Shown: positions 1 through 11,524 of the stretch, in pieces
Layout of the letters: every line of letters starts with the position of its first letter
Position numbering within the stretch: the first letter of the stretch is position 1
Assembly (NCBI GenBank): GCA_018857735.1
Contig: JABMCL010000194.1
Location: 806,501 to 870,500 of the forward strand
Reading direction: 5' to 3'
Length of the DNA: 64,000 bases
From: Alviniconcha marisindica
Taxonomy: Eukaryota; Mollusca; Gastropoda; Provannidae
The notes under the pieces: model-generated
What the model was told of the DNA's origin: nothing
The model's input: the letters and a program-made list of their open reading frames with translations, nothing else
Databases searched by the model: none
Translations under genes and position numbers: made by a program

Positions 1-732
1 TAAACAGTAACATAATACATGCACAATTTTGATTACGTTTATAACACATCTGCACACACGCACATGCATGCGCTTGTGTGCCTGCATGTGTCTAGAAAAT
101 CAAAAAGCAATCCACTTCCAGCTGGCATTTATTGCTGGAATTCAATGCTGTTCAGAACCACCATAGCCATCAGGAAGGTAGAAGTACTAACACTGGCATT
201 TCTCACCTAGCAAACTGAGTAATGGTGCCTTGAATTTGTAGGCAGTGCAAAACTGCATTACCAAACAAAATAATGTCCAATGTTAGACCCGCCCCCGTTA
301 CCCCAAAATCACTTTTGCAGTTTACACTCACTTCAAAATGGTGGAGACAGACTCAACACTTTCCCCATCAAACTCACACAAAACCAGCTGATTTCTGAAA
401 GTGCTCCCTGCATAAAACCAAAAAATGTAACTGTGGTCCAGTTTGCGGCACAAGACTCCCAGTTCTAACATTTCAGGTCACGTTCTGACGGTTCACATTT
501 TCCACAGGTCATAATACCCCAGCTGGTACATCTCCATGTAGTAAAACCAGTTTTGTACTTTAGTCAAAAAGTAAAGACTGAAGAGACACAGTGACAGAAG
601 TGACAGTCTTCGATTTCATATTAATGCAATGCTACTGCCGCTCATGGTCCTGGGGAACAGTTCTCCGGGTGACCCAGCACCCACACCTGACCCCAAGTCC
701 ACTACAGACACCACTCATGACCTCATGCCTGG
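1..732. other. No gene recognised
   Basis: Only short open frames without splice support or known motifs. It lies beyond the 3' end of the minus-strand locus. Confidence 0.5.
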
Positions 733-1848
733 GCAAGTCCACACACAACTGCTGACCGCGTGGGGATGCAAGTCCACTGCAGAGACACAACTGCTGATCG
801 CATGGGGATGCAAGTCCACTGCAGAGACACAACTGCTGACCGCATGGGGATGCAAGTCCACTGCAGAGACACAACTGCTGACCGCATGGGGATGCAAGTC
901 CACTGCAGAGACACAACTGCTGACCGCATGGGGATGCAAGTCCACTGCAGAGACACAATGTGACCATGGGGATGCAAGTCCACTGCAGAGACACAACTGC
1001 TGACCGCATGGGGATGCAAGTCCACTGCAGAGACACAACTGCTGATCGCATGGGGATGCAAGTCCACTGCAGAGACACAACTGCTGACCGCATGGGGATG
1101 CAAGTCCACTGCAGAGACACAATGGATGACCGCATGGGGATGCAAGTCCACTGCAGAGACACAATGGATGACCACATGGGGATGCAAGTCCACTGCAGAG
1201 ACACAATGGATGACCACTTGGGGATGCAAGTCCACTGCAGAGACACAATGGATGACCACTTGGGGATGCAAGTCCACTGCAGAGACACAATGGATGACCA
1301 CTTGGGATGCAAGTCCACTACAGAGACACAATGGATGACCACTTGGGTATGCAAGTCCACTGCAGAGACACAATGGATGACCACTTGGGGATGCAAGTCC
1401 ACTACAGAGACACAATGGATGACCACTTGGGGATGCAAGTCCACTGCAGAGACACAATGGATGACCACTTGGGGATGCAAGTCCACTGCAGAGACACAAT
1501 GGATGACCACATGGGGATGCAAGTCCACTGCAGAGACACAATGGATGACCACATGGGGATGCAAGTCCACTGCGAGACACAATGGATGACCGCATGGGGA
1601 TACAAGTCCACTGCAGAGACACAATGGATGACCGCATGGGGATACAAGTCCACTGCAGAGACACAATGGATGACCACATGAGGATGCAACTCCACTCGAG
1701 ACACAATGGCTGTCCGCATGGGGATGCAACTCTACTAAAGATACAATGGATGACCACATGGGGATGCAACTCCACTAAAGACACAATGGATGACCACTTG
1801 GGGATGCAAGTCCACTAGAGACACAATGGATGTCCGCATGGGGATGCA
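733..1848. repeat. 42-bp minisatellite, about 26 copies
   Basis: The core is GGGGATGCAAGTCCACTGCA, with the unit repeating every 42 bp. Sub-blocks differ in one segment: CAACTGCTGACCGCATGG on the left, then CAATGGATGACC with CGCATGG, CACATGG or CACTTGG. Because 42 is a multiple of three, long open frames arise on both strands; they are not genes. Confidence 0.95.
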
Positions 1849-3032
1849 GTGGGTGTGAAAAATCTTCTGCAACAGCAGAAGCAGGTGGGGATGGGGAAAA
1901 CCTTGTAAACTAGTTCTGCAGTGATCTGGATAAATCATGAGGTTTGTTCACTAGCCGTGACTAGGTCAAAAAACTAAGTGTACAAAGGTATAGATGTATA
2001 ATGAGTCTCAGGACAAAGTAATTCTCTAGGTTCTGACACTGTATTTTTGGCTGTGCTGCTGTTTTGCTTGCAAAGAACAGCTGCATTACGACACCACAGT
2101 GGTTCCCACTGAAGATGTACTAGACAATCGTACAGAGTGGATCCAGTGATGCTAAGCGGGGTATCTGTTCACCCACACAGTGAAGTACAATGAACACAAA
2201 CACTGGTAATGCAAAATAATTATGTCATCATGAAAACAGACCTAGGCAAGCATGTCAAACACATTTACACACATGCACACACACACACACAACACACCAA
2301 CAAAAACCTGCCCATAAAACAGGCAGGATTCACAGTTCCTTTGCAGGACCTTCAAAATATGTAAGAACCAATTTACACATTCTACCTCGCACACCTAACT
2401 AAACACACCGTATGACTTGCTCTGTGCAATACCCTGCAGCAAACTGCTATGCCTATGCACCTTTGTTCTCGCTTTCTTTCTTGAAGGAGCCCTCTCCCTT
2501 GCTGGTCCTCAATTCTGTCCATGTGGACATGCGTCCAACAGCACAAGCCATATTAAAATACTGAGACAAGTTCTGCCCTTTGGTTCTGCGTACACTGCAC
2601 TCCAAGTCTGCTTGGCAAGTCCCATGGACACTGAGACATATGACCCCCCTCTCCCCCCCCTCTCTTCCCCATCCCCACCCCATTATTATTGTTCTCTACT
2701 GCACAGCATTCCTCTGAAATGACCCGTTGCTCCAGTAACCCACCAGCCAAGGCGGTCAGTATAAAGTTCTGTATACTCCATACAGTTCTGAACTTTTCTG
2801 ATGCATTCACGCATCAAACTGCCATGCACTTCACCATTCTGATCATGCCAAAGCTATTATAATATGTGCACAGCACACAGAATACAATGAGAACAGCATT
2901 CATAAGCTAATGCAAAGCTTTTTCATGCTCTCATTCACTTTGTATCAAATTTTCCAATACGATATTCTTGCTTATTTCTAACTGACAAGATCCACTCTTC
3001 CCAAGTAAGCATCACACTCAACATGTTCTTTG
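1849..3032. other. 3' flank of cassette 1 terminal exon
   Basis: The part nearest 3032 is probably 3' UTR on the minus strand. A short CA run lies at 2272-2293 and C-rich runs near 2646-2680. No coding exon recognised. Confidence 0.4.
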
Positions 3033-3944
3033 TCAAAACACAGGATTCTGCTGCACGTTGATCTGCTGCACGAGCGTCCCATCACCCATGGAAATCTGCT
3101 GCACCATGCCTCCTTCCATGTGGATCTGATGCATGGAGCCATCATCCATGCGGATCTGCTGCGACGAGCCATCCTCCAGGCGTGCCTGGTCTATGTCCGA
3201 CTCCTCCACGCTGGTCTGCGGGGTGCCAGCGGGCGGGTGCTTCCTCATGACATGCACCACCAGGCTGCTCCGCTGAATGAAGTCGGCCTGGCAGTGGGGA
3301 CACTTGTAGGGCCTCTCCCCTGTGTGGATCCGCATGTGGGTCAGCAGGTTGGAGTTGCACGTGAAGTCTTTCTTGCACACTCTGCACATGTAGGGTTTCT
3401 CTCCCAGGTGGCGCTTGGTGTGGGTGATCCACAGGTGTCTCTTGAAAAACTTCTTGGGGCAGTACTCGCACTGGTATCCCCTGCCCACCACGTGGGTGTA
3501 CTTCCTGTGGCAGTACAGCGAGTTCATGGAAGTGAAGGACTCTCCGCAGTAGTCGCAGATGAAGGAGCTGGATTTTTCCCCTTCCGCATGCACCCTCATG
3601 TTGTGGATGTCCAGGCCGCTTTTGCGGGCAAACATTTTGTTGCACATGGCGCAGTGGTGTTTCCTGTGCCGCTCTGTCACCTGCCCATGCTCCTTCATCA
3701 TGTGCGAGTCCAGGTTGAGTCGTTCGGAGAACATAGCTCCACAAGTGGGACACAGCAAACAGCGCTTGTCAGCATTGAACAACAGACGCCTGTCGTTCTT
3801 TATCAGGGTCTTCCCTCTGGGACAGAGGCTGACACAGGTGACCTTGCCCTCTGGGTCGACACAGATGTGGCCGGTGATGTCTGGCCGGGACATGCCCTGC
3901 TCTCCACAGCACAGGCAGCCAAAGCGCTTTTTTCTCTCACCCCT
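3033..3944 (-). CDS. Cassette 1, terminal exon: header motif plus six zinc fingers
   Basis: The acceptor TTTCTGTTCTTGACAG gives phase 0; 303 residues to the stop. It opens RGERKKRFG, then the header CLCC-x12-HICVDPEGKVTC-x3-CPRG. The six fingers begin CPTC, CAMC, CDYC, CEYC, CRVC and CPHC. Fingers 5 and 6 are joined by HTGERPYKC; the last ends HVMRKH. The tail holds four imperfect repeats of about ten residues (EDGSSQQI, DDGSMHQI, EGGMVQQI, GDGTLVQQI). Third codon positions are visibly richer in G and C than in the other terminal exons. This is the last exon of the locus. The predicted joined protein is 782 residues. Confidence 0.87.
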   Translation of the reverse strand, partial: RGERKKRFGCLCCGEQGMSRPDITGHICVDPEGKVTCVSLCPRGKTLIKNDRRLLFNADKRCLLCPTCGAMFSERLNLDSHMMKEHGQVTERHRKHHCAMCNKMFARKSGLDIHNMRVHAEGEKSSSFICDYCGESFTSMNSLYCHRKYTHVVGRGYQCEYCPKKFFKRHLWITHTKRHLGEKPYMCRVCKKDFTCNSNLLTHMRIHTGERPYKCPHCQADFIQRSSLVVHVMRKHPPAGTPQTSVEESDIDQARLEDGSSQQIRMDDGSMHQIHMEGGMVQQISMGDGTLVQQINVQQNPVF

Positions 3945-4404
3945 CTGTCAAGAACAGAAACAAAAATCAGTTTAACAAATTATTCCCATATTATTTCTTC
4001 TGATTTCAAGTTCATCTTGTAGTAGGTAAGAGGAAGAAATGCAGGGCTTTAAAAAATAAATGCAAAACCATGGATTTTGTTTTAAATTGTAGGAAAATAT
4101 TCCACTTAATCAGGCTCTTCAACAGCTAAAGAGCTATCCATGAAATTTACTGCATGTAGACACATAGTTCCCACCTACATACATGTCAATGTGTCCAAAA
4201 TCCCTGTAGCACTGTTCCAATCATCCCTATCCATCCCCACACCAATTAAAGACAGACAGACAGACAGACTGACAGAGAAGCTGTAAGAGTCTGAGGGTGT
4301 TATACATGAACAATCAATTTAAAACAGTATTCAGATTAATCTGACTTTTGTCTCTACACTTCAGCTTTGATACGACAGAGGGAGACAGAGTGAGAGATAG
4401 TGAG

Positions 4405-4407
<3 letters not shown>

Positions 4408-4480
<73 letters not shown>

Positions 4481-4491
4481 AGAGAGAGAGC
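4408..4491. repeat. GA microsatellite
   Basis: About 40 AG dinucleotides with a few AAAG interruptions, just beyond the donor of the 53-nt exon. Confidence 0.95.
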
Positions 4492-4501
4492 ACAAACATA
4501 C

Positions 4502-4554
4502 TTTGGCAAATTTCTCCCTTATCACACCTTTCAATGGAATCCTTGCAAAGTTCT
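4502..4554 (-). CDS. Cassette 1, 53-nt linker exon
   Basis: The acceptor TATTTCTTTTTCAG and donor GTATGT flank 53 nt. The phase-1 frame gives ENFARIPLKGVIREKFAK, ending at phase 0. It matches the cassette 2 linker start (EN[FY], then VIR) and, more loosely, the PVKDAVAK core of cassettes 3 and 4. A GA microsatellite lies about 10 nt beyond the donor. Confidence 0.65.
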
Positions 4555-5019
4555 CTGAAAAAGAAATAAAAAATACCCATGTCTAACTGCAAGCAAATGA
4601 ACATCTTCTCAAAAAGACACGACAGAGGTTACAATAAAGTAATCACTACCCATCTGGTAGCAGAATGCTTCACATTAGACATGCATCTATTCAAAGATGA
4701 ATACTGAAAAACTTGGCAGTAACGAGCAATACAGACTACCACACTCAAATTTTAAGTGATTAAACTACAATTAACAAATCACACAACTGTCTCTACACCA
4801 ACCTGCCAAGCCATACAAACTACCAGGACAAAAACAAAGAGCAAAGAGACAGCAGCAACAACCACAAAACTACAACAAAACGGCATCTGGGTGACTAGAG
4901 CTCTGTCCAAAGCATCAAGCGGATTACCATCATCAGGACAGCGGGATAATTTTTGGCTGACCAACACAGTGAAAAGCCTGAAAACGTGTCTGCAGCAATC
5001 TGTCTACCCGCACACTAGA

Positions 5020-5050
5020 TTTTTTTTTTTTTAAAGGGGGGGGGGGGGGG
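5020..5050. repeat. T-run followed by G-run
   Basis: T13 then AAA then G15, in the intron between exon A and the linker exon of cassette 1. A G-rich structure is possible on this strand. Confidence 0.85.
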
Positions 5051-5352
5051 CACATCATATTAAAAAGCTGTCTAAAACAACAAGGCAACTTAGCCTCATG
5101 GGAATCAGGTAATCCTGTACCAGACTGATCCACTTATACATTCAATCCATCTCTTTACTTGCTTTAAGCAAGGTAACCATTCAGACCACTAAAACATAAC
5201 CTCCTTCAACAACTGTGATCATGCCAGATACTAAAAAACATAGTGATTACGCATAGTGATTACGCTGATCGAGACAGGGGTCTCGGACACCCAGACAAGC
5301 GCCAGACTTTCTACAGACTACTGCCATGCAACCTGAAGCAGAAAGAGCTTAC

Positions 5353-5493
5353 CTTTGGGCTTGATGCTGGGGGTCCAATGTTTAAACTCAATATGACTGA
5401 CAACACCGTGGTCACGGGCATACGGCTGATGACAGAAGTTGCAGACGAAGATGCAGATATCCAGATCAACATCTACCGGTTCAACACGCCGCT
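5353..5493 (-). CDS. Cassette 1, exon A: single C2H2 finger
   Basis: The acceptor GCTGTTTCCAG gives phase 1 and the donor GTAAGC follows AAAG at phase 1; 141 nt. It reads ERRVEPVDVDLDICIF, then CNFCHQPY to HIEFKH, ending HWTPSIKPKG. It is homologous to cassette 2 exon A in both the finger and the closing PKG. No plausible initiator lies in it, so it depends on an upstream exon. Confidence 0.75.
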
Positions 5494-5687
5494 CTGGAAA
5501 CAGCCAGCAGAATGAAAATCCACTGTATAAGAAGTGCCAAGTGGCAAGCCATGAGGCTAGCATCCACCTACACACCCATACGGCATGTGATGGTTTTGGA
5601 AGTTGATGAACACACTGATCACGACATACACAGCCTCATACTCAGTACATTTACCTACACCCTACATAACATCTGAACAATTTATTT

Positions 5688-5706
5688 CCCCCCCCCCCCC
5701 CCCCCC
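5688..5706. repeat. C homopolymer
   Basis: Nineteen consecutive C. Confidence 0.9.
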
Positions 5707-6226
5707 ATAACACAGTATTTGAACAAATATGCAACCTATTTCACTGCAAGGTGTGGTCACAGGGGTAGTGAGAGGAGACAGAAGTGTATAATTCATATCA
5801 CGTGTGTGTATACGTGACTGCTTGTGTACATCTGCATTTATGTGTGTGTATGCTGGTATGCATTAATCTGCTTGAATGCACGCGCACATGTCAGCACTGC
5901 AAGTGTGCATTATGGATTCAGCCACAAGAACCTGCATGCAGAGTACAACCCAAATCCAACGTTTGTCATGCAGCATGCCATCTGATTGTGGATACACAGT
6001 ACACACTTACAACTAGATGCAGCTAGTTGTACATTTACACCAAACACTGTACAGATACACAGAATCAAGTGATCATAATAACAGTATCAGTGTACTGTAT
6101 GGGACATATATATATATATGCACGTATTATTTGCCCTGAGAAAGAGAGTCAGAGGGAGGGAGGCAGAGATAGTGACAGATTTGACAGAGGAACACATTAA
6201 GACTGAAAAAATGTTTGCCTTCATGT

Positions 6227-6355
6227 ATGTGTGTGTGTGTGTGTGTGTGTGTGCATGCACACATGCAAGTGTGTACGTGCATGTCATTACTGATTAGGAA
6301 CAAGTGCACACATGCAAGTGTGCACGTGCATGTCATTACTGATTAGGAACAAGTG
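6227..6355. repeat. GT microsatellite and 49-bp tandem duplication
   Basis: A GT run at 6227-6253 is followed by two copies of a segment of about 49 bp containing CATGTCATTACTGATTAGGA. Confidence 0.85.
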
Positions 6356-7020
6356 CAACCACCTGCAGGAGAATTCACCTGTCGATCACATATATGCATG
6401 TTAAGCAGACACAAGTGAATGATGCCGGACTTGCCACACAAAAACAAATACCATCATGAATGTGTAAAAGCACGATGGGACAATGTGAGCTAACAGTTTT
6501 CTTGTAGTGAATACCTTATGGACAATTCTGACTAAAGAGTAACTCCAAATGTATTTTAACATTAATTACCAAACTCCAAGGTTTTCTTGGGCTTTTATAT
6601 GTGCATACAAATGTGCGCCAATGCAAACCTCATTTTTGTTGTTGTTTCCAAGATGTCACCTTAGTCTACGAACATTTTGCACAAAATGATTACTGTTGTC
6701 TTCACATGTATTCTTTATTATTATTTACTGATTAGCTTGTTCTTCTTTTTTCACATACAGAAATGCCCTTACAGGAAGACACATACATACAGACACATAA
6801 ACACCCACAACGCCATCCTGTTGATTTGTTTTATTATTTATTAAAATATTTACAACTATAATGAACAGATCAAAATGACACTTTTGCAATTACATTTACA
6901 GTACAAACAAAACTAACAAATCATCTGATGTAATTGATACCATCATCAGACTAATTATGCAGTCTTTCTTCTTATGATTATAATGAGAGGTGTTACCCTG
7001 TGGAAGTGATCACTGATAAA

Positions 7021-7256
7021 CTTTCATTGTCATGTGTGCGTGCATGTGTATGTTTCTGGGTGCACATACTGCACAGTCACTTTCACTGTCATGTGTGTGT
7101 GCATGTGTATGTTTCTGGGTGCACATACTGCACAGTCACTTTCACTGTCATGTGTGTGTGCATGTGCATGTTTCTGGGTGCACATACTGCACAGTCACTT
7201 TCACTGTCATGTGTGTGTGCATGTGCATGTTTCTGGGTGCACATACTGCACAGTCA
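7021..7256. repeat. 59-bp tandem repeat, four copies
   Basis: Each unit contains TTTCTGGGTGCACATACTGC and an ATGTGTGTGTGCATGTG segment. The period of 59 bp explains similar open frames in three frames. Confidence 0.9.
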
Positions 7257-7768
7257 ATCTTCTTGTCACGTCTTCAGTGACTACAACAGCCATGTTCATT
7301 AACAGATCCTGATCTATCATGGCATGGCCACCCAGTAGCAAGACCAGATAGTGCTAGTTCAAGGGCACTTGCTGGGATGGGGGGAAGCGGGGGGATGGAA
7401 AGACAGAATCCCTTTCTGGTGTCCTCCACATGTGGAGCAGAGAGAGGTAGGTACCAGCCACCAGGCTGAACATCAACAACGCACCTCTAGGCCCTACTGT
7501 TCTCAGTTTACAACCGCAAGATCCGACAAGCAGTTAATCAGCATGGAGGTGTGTTCAAAACCAATCTGGAAAGAAATCGGGACAATCCAGGAAAACAGGA
7601 AGACAATTCAAGCACATTGGTGCGCTGTCCTTACCACTTCCAAAGACTTGAAAAGAAGGACTATTCCAAGTGTTTCTCTACCGCCAAGAGCAGAAAAGCT
7701 ATCAGAATGCCTGAAATGTGTACAAAAAGGGACAAAGGGCAGCAGGCATTTAGCAAATCTCATCAAAT

Positions 7769-8458
7769 GCCACCAGTGTATCAACGACAGCAATAAAGCC
7801 ACCAGTGTATCAACGACAGCAATAAAGCCACCAGTGTATCAACGACAGCAATAAAGCCACCAGTGTATCAAAGGCAGCAATAAAGCCACCAGTGTATCAA
7901 AGGCAGCAATAAAGCCACCAGTGTATCAAAGGCAGCAATAAAGCCACCAGTGTATCAAAGGCAGCAATAAAGCCACCAGTGTATCAAAGTAAGCCACCAG
8001 TGTATCAAGCAGCAATAAAGCCACCAGTGTATCAAAGGCAGCAATAAAGCCACCAGTGTATCAAAGACAGCAATAAAGCCACCAGTGTATCAAAGGCAGC
8101 AATAAAGCCACCAGTGTATCAAAGGCAGCAATAAAGCCACCAGTGTATCAAAGGCAGCAATAAAGCCACCAGTGTATCAAAGGCAGCAATAAAGCCACCA
8201 GTGTATCAAGACAGCAATAAAGCCACCAGTGTATCAAAGGCAGCAATAAAGCCACCAGTGTATCAAAGCAGCAATAAAGCCACCAGTGTATCAAAGGCAG
8301 CAATAAAGCCACCAGTGTATCAAAGGCAGCAATAAAGCCACCAGTGTATCAAAGGCAGCAATAAAGCCACCAGTGTATCAAAGACAGCAATAAAGCCACC
8401 AGTGTATCAAAGGCAGCAATAAAGCCACCAGTGTATCCAACTCAAAGACAGCAATAAA
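7769..8458. repeat. 29-bp minisatellite, about 24 copies, each with AATAAA
   Basis: Each unit contains GCCACCAGTGTATCAA and GCAATAAA. A few units are shortened. There are no unique spacers, so it is not a CRISPR-like array. The plus strand carries an AATAAA hexamer in nearly every unit. Confidence 0.95.
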
Positions 8459-8649
8459 TTTGATGACGCTTAATGTTTGATGACAGTTGAGGGCAATGTT
8501 TACTGGATGCATGAGAATTAAAATTCTGGATACAAGGCGCACCTCCTGAAATCTGTTTCAAAGGTTAAGAATAATTAATCCACAGACACGGTGTTCCTGA
8601 CCATCATAAGCCTGACGGACAAATATATCAAAAACAGTTAAGCACCGTA

Positions 8650-9240
8650 AAATAGGATAAGCGGAAACATCTAGAGAATTTGCTGTTCACACACACGCAA
8701 AATCTGAATGATCTGAATGTCATATATGGCACCATTTTCCCCGGATGAAGAGTGCATCAGATGATATGTCAGCTCATCTATTCTGGTCTACCATGGGACT
8801 TTGTAACAAGATAAAAAATGAAATTGTCTCATTCTTATTCAGTGTCAACGCGTGTTACATCTTCAGTTTCATACTCTTCCATTTTCAAGTAAACACCGTT
8901 ATATTTTGAAGGTATGACTAAGAATACTGGGTCATTCCAAATCCCATTTCTGAGACTGTGCATCCTCTGTTGATGGCCTGGAAACTATCACTGATCAGTC
9001 TGGTAAATTATGTGATTTCTGTTTCAGTCTGATCCGTCAGGTTCAAAATAACCATGCTTTGGAAAAGTATGCATGCAAAATCTGATTCCCTGATAGTGCC
9101 GAGTGACACTGCAACCACCAGTCAGCTGTAAACTGATGTTCAGCATTCTGAGTACGGCTATGCAGCAATGTGGCTAAAATGCATACAGCACCCAAAAATA
9201 CAGCCTTTACACAAAATCTTGCAATGAGCGTATGACACCG
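8650..9240 (+). mobile_element. Partial copy of the dispersed AGGGGTCAC inverted-repeat element
   Basis: Colinear but diverged match to the second half of the elements at 13458 and 33431, including a CTACCATGGGACTTTGTAAC segment and the closing CTTGCAATGAGCG. The left end is missing. Confidence 0.55.
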
Positions 9241-9589
9241 GCAAACATTCAGTGGTCATACAGTCACTTGACTGACTAGTGACTAATGTATTACCTTACA
9301 CACAACACAAACAAATTGCACCACAGGTGCAAAAATGCACACGGTAAATGTCCACCATGCGTAAAATAGTTACTGAAAGAACACCTGCATTGTAGAAGCA
9401 CGTTATGCTTCTCAAATTCACTTCCAGTCCTCCCCCTGCCCTCATTCATGCAGAAGTGTTGTCTTTTTCACGTCATTCAATATCACCAAAATTTAACTAG
9501 CAAACCAGTCAACAAATCGCAACAACAAAATCTAAAAAGGAGACGACTGCTAGTGGGGGAAAAAACTAAAACAACTTCCTACTGAAGTG

Positions 9590-9715
9590 AGTGTTCTTTT
9601 TGACCTTTTGTGTGTTTTGATCTATTAGTGTTCTTTTGACCTTTTGTGTGTTTTGATCTATTAAAGTATTAGTGTTCTTTTTGACCTTTTGTGTGTTTTG
9701 GTCTATCTAATACCC
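9590..9715. repeat. Short tandem repeat, three copies
   Basis: Three copies of about 35-45 bp with GACCTTTTGTGTGTTTTG. Related to a dispersed sequence at 61190, 62460 and 63070. Confidence 0.7.
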
Positions 9716-9872
9716 AAACTCAGGACGAAAGCAAACATTTTCATGTCTCTGCCACCACGATTACCAATCTTGTACCACAAAATTATCACACTGTAGTCAC
9801 AGACATCTTGCACAAACACAACAATTGAGCCAAACAGTACAAGTAAAATGCTGCATCATCACACCACTGTTG

Positions 9873-9881
9873 CACACACAC

Positions 9882-9915
<34 letters not shown>

Positions 9916-9947
9916 ACACACACACACGCACACACACACACACACCA
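9873..9947. repeat. CA microsatellite
   Basis: CA dinucleotides with a few interruptions. Confidence 0.95.
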
Positions 9948-10338
9948 ATACACCATGAATCAGTCTTGCTTCCACATGCCTGAAGCATGCTGAATGCATT
10001 AGCACAAATATCTCCAATGAAAATGTCAAGCCTGTCTTACTGTTAGGGAACCACAATGTTCTACAGTGAAATTTCTGCTGTCACAAAATTTGTGTGTACA
10101 AAGGAAAAGTGTTACTTCATACTGATCTTGTTCATACAATGCTTCATAGACATCATCATCAAATGCAAACTGCACATACTGTGCCTGCAAGAACTACCCT
10201 TCAAGAACTGCTCCGGAGCCTTCCACTGTTCCCAGAAAGAATGTCTTCCCTGAATCATAGAATTGTTTTATCAAAGGCTGGGTCATTTCTGTTGGATTTT
10301 TTTTCTCCACTTGCAAAGCTGGAACAACACGAGGGCCT

Positions 10339-11460
10339 TTATCTGGGCTGAAAATGAGGTGGCAGTGGCAACCCATAGCCAGGCTCCGTGTAGTTATGCA
10401 ATTCAGGGAACTGAGGCATTCCTGAAAAAACAGGAGCTTTTACAGGGAAAACAACATCGCCAGTGTTTGGTCTGTACGGCACTGGCTGCCTCTGAGTTTG
10501 ATCCACACCATCTGCATCATTTGAACTATCCCTGAAATGGAGCGGGTGCTCTCGGGCCCTGTTGTCCACTTCATTCCCTCTGAAATTTGACACGTGTCGG
10601 CTCTCCGTACCACTGGCTTCACTTGAGCTGTCAGCAAATTGTGGTGCTTGTCTGCACATTAATAGTGGTGGTGGTGCCGGTGGCTGATGCGCTGACTGGC
10701 TCAAACCTCCTCGAGGCCGCGAGTTCTGACTGTACCTGCGCTCCACACCATAGTTCAGTTTCTGGTGTTTCTTCATGTGAACATCAAGGCTGTTTTTCTG
10801 TGCAAAGGCGGCATCACACTCTTTACATTTGTATGGTTTCTCGCCTGTGTGGATTCTCATATGCACAGTCAGGCAGTAGTTTGATGAAAAGCCCTGGTTG
10901 CAGACCTTGCAGTGGTACGGAGACTCTCCCAAATGCTGCTGCATGTGGGTCTTCCACATTGACTTGCCATAATACGTCTTGGAGCAATACTCGCAAGAGT
11001 ACCTCTTTGACTGCAGGTGCACGCGTCGACGGTGAACATAGAGAGTGTCACGTGTCTTGAAAGCTTTCCCACACATGTCGCAGATGTGAGATTTTGGCAG
11101 GTCTTTGACATGGGTGTTCTGGTGGTGACGCAGGGCAGAACCATCACCAAACGAGTGACCGCAGGTGGAACACTTGTACTTCTCTGACCTCTTGGTTGTC
11201 TGGCCATGGATGTTGAGCAGGTGCATGTCAAAGCTGGTCTTGTTGGAGAAGATGTCTCCACAGTGATGGCAGAGGTGGCCATGCTTGTTGGAGTAGAGCA
11301 GGCAGCGCTGCATGTGGGCCAGCTTGAGGCCATCAGGACACTTGGCCACACACGTCAGCTGACCTTGCGGGTCCACACAGATGTGTTTGGATGCCTTGTC
11401 CTGATCCATAGGGGTCTTGCCACAGCCCATGCATTCATGAGTCATTCCAAACCGCTCCCT
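10339..11460 (-). CDS. Cassette 2, terminal exon: header motif plus six zinc fingers and a long tail
   Basis: The acceptor GATTGTGTTACAG gives phase 0; 373 residues to the stop. It opens RERFG, then the header CMGC-x12-HICVDPQGQLTC-x3-CPDG. The six fingers begin CHHC, CSTC, CDMC, CEYC, CKVC and CKEC. The last pair is joined by HTGEKPYKC with the final helix FAQKNSLDVH. The tail of about 130 residues is low complexity, with Pro, Ser, Gln and Asn runs and a closing Pro-rich stretch; no domain is recognised in it. The paralogue is cassette 1, which shares ICVDP in the header and the helix order. The predicted joined protein is 852 residues, the longest of the four. Confidence 0.87.
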   Translation of the reverse strand, partial: RERFGMTHECMGCGKTPMDQDKASKHICVDPQGQLTCVAKCPDGLKLAHMQRCLLYSNKHGHLCHHCGDIFSNKTSFDMHLLNIHGQTTKRSEKYKCSTCGHSFGDGSALRHHQNTHVKDLPKSHICDMCGKAFKTRDTLYVHRRRVHLQSKRYSCEYCSKTYYGKSMWKTHMQQHLGESPYHCKVCNQGFSSNYCLTVHMRIHTGEKPYKCKECDAAFAQKNSLDVHMKKHQKLNYGVERRYSQNSRPRGGLSQSAHQPPAPPPLLMCRQAPQFADSSSEASGTESRHVSNFRGNEVDNRAREHPLHFRDSSNDADGVDQTQRQPVPYRPNTGDVVFPVKAPVFSGMPQFPELHNYTEPGYGLPLPPHFQPR

Positions 11461-11524
11461 CTGTAACACAATCATGAATTTGGTCAAAGTACAAGTCCAT
11501 GATAACTGGATAACTGGACCTAAG

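Noticed and set aside
632..1759. Long open frames (over 350 codons) on both strands
   Set aside because: They lie in a 42-bp tandem array. Because the period is divisible by three, several frames stay open without coding.
3030..4022. 330-codon plus-strand frame opposite cassette 1
   Set aside because: It is the antisense shadow of the zinc-finger exon; the minus frame has the conserved Cys/His pattern and splice sites.
7769..8458. Regular 29-bp direct repeats resembling a CRISPR array
   Set aside because: The units abut with no unique spacers and the context is eukaryotic; it is a minisatellite.
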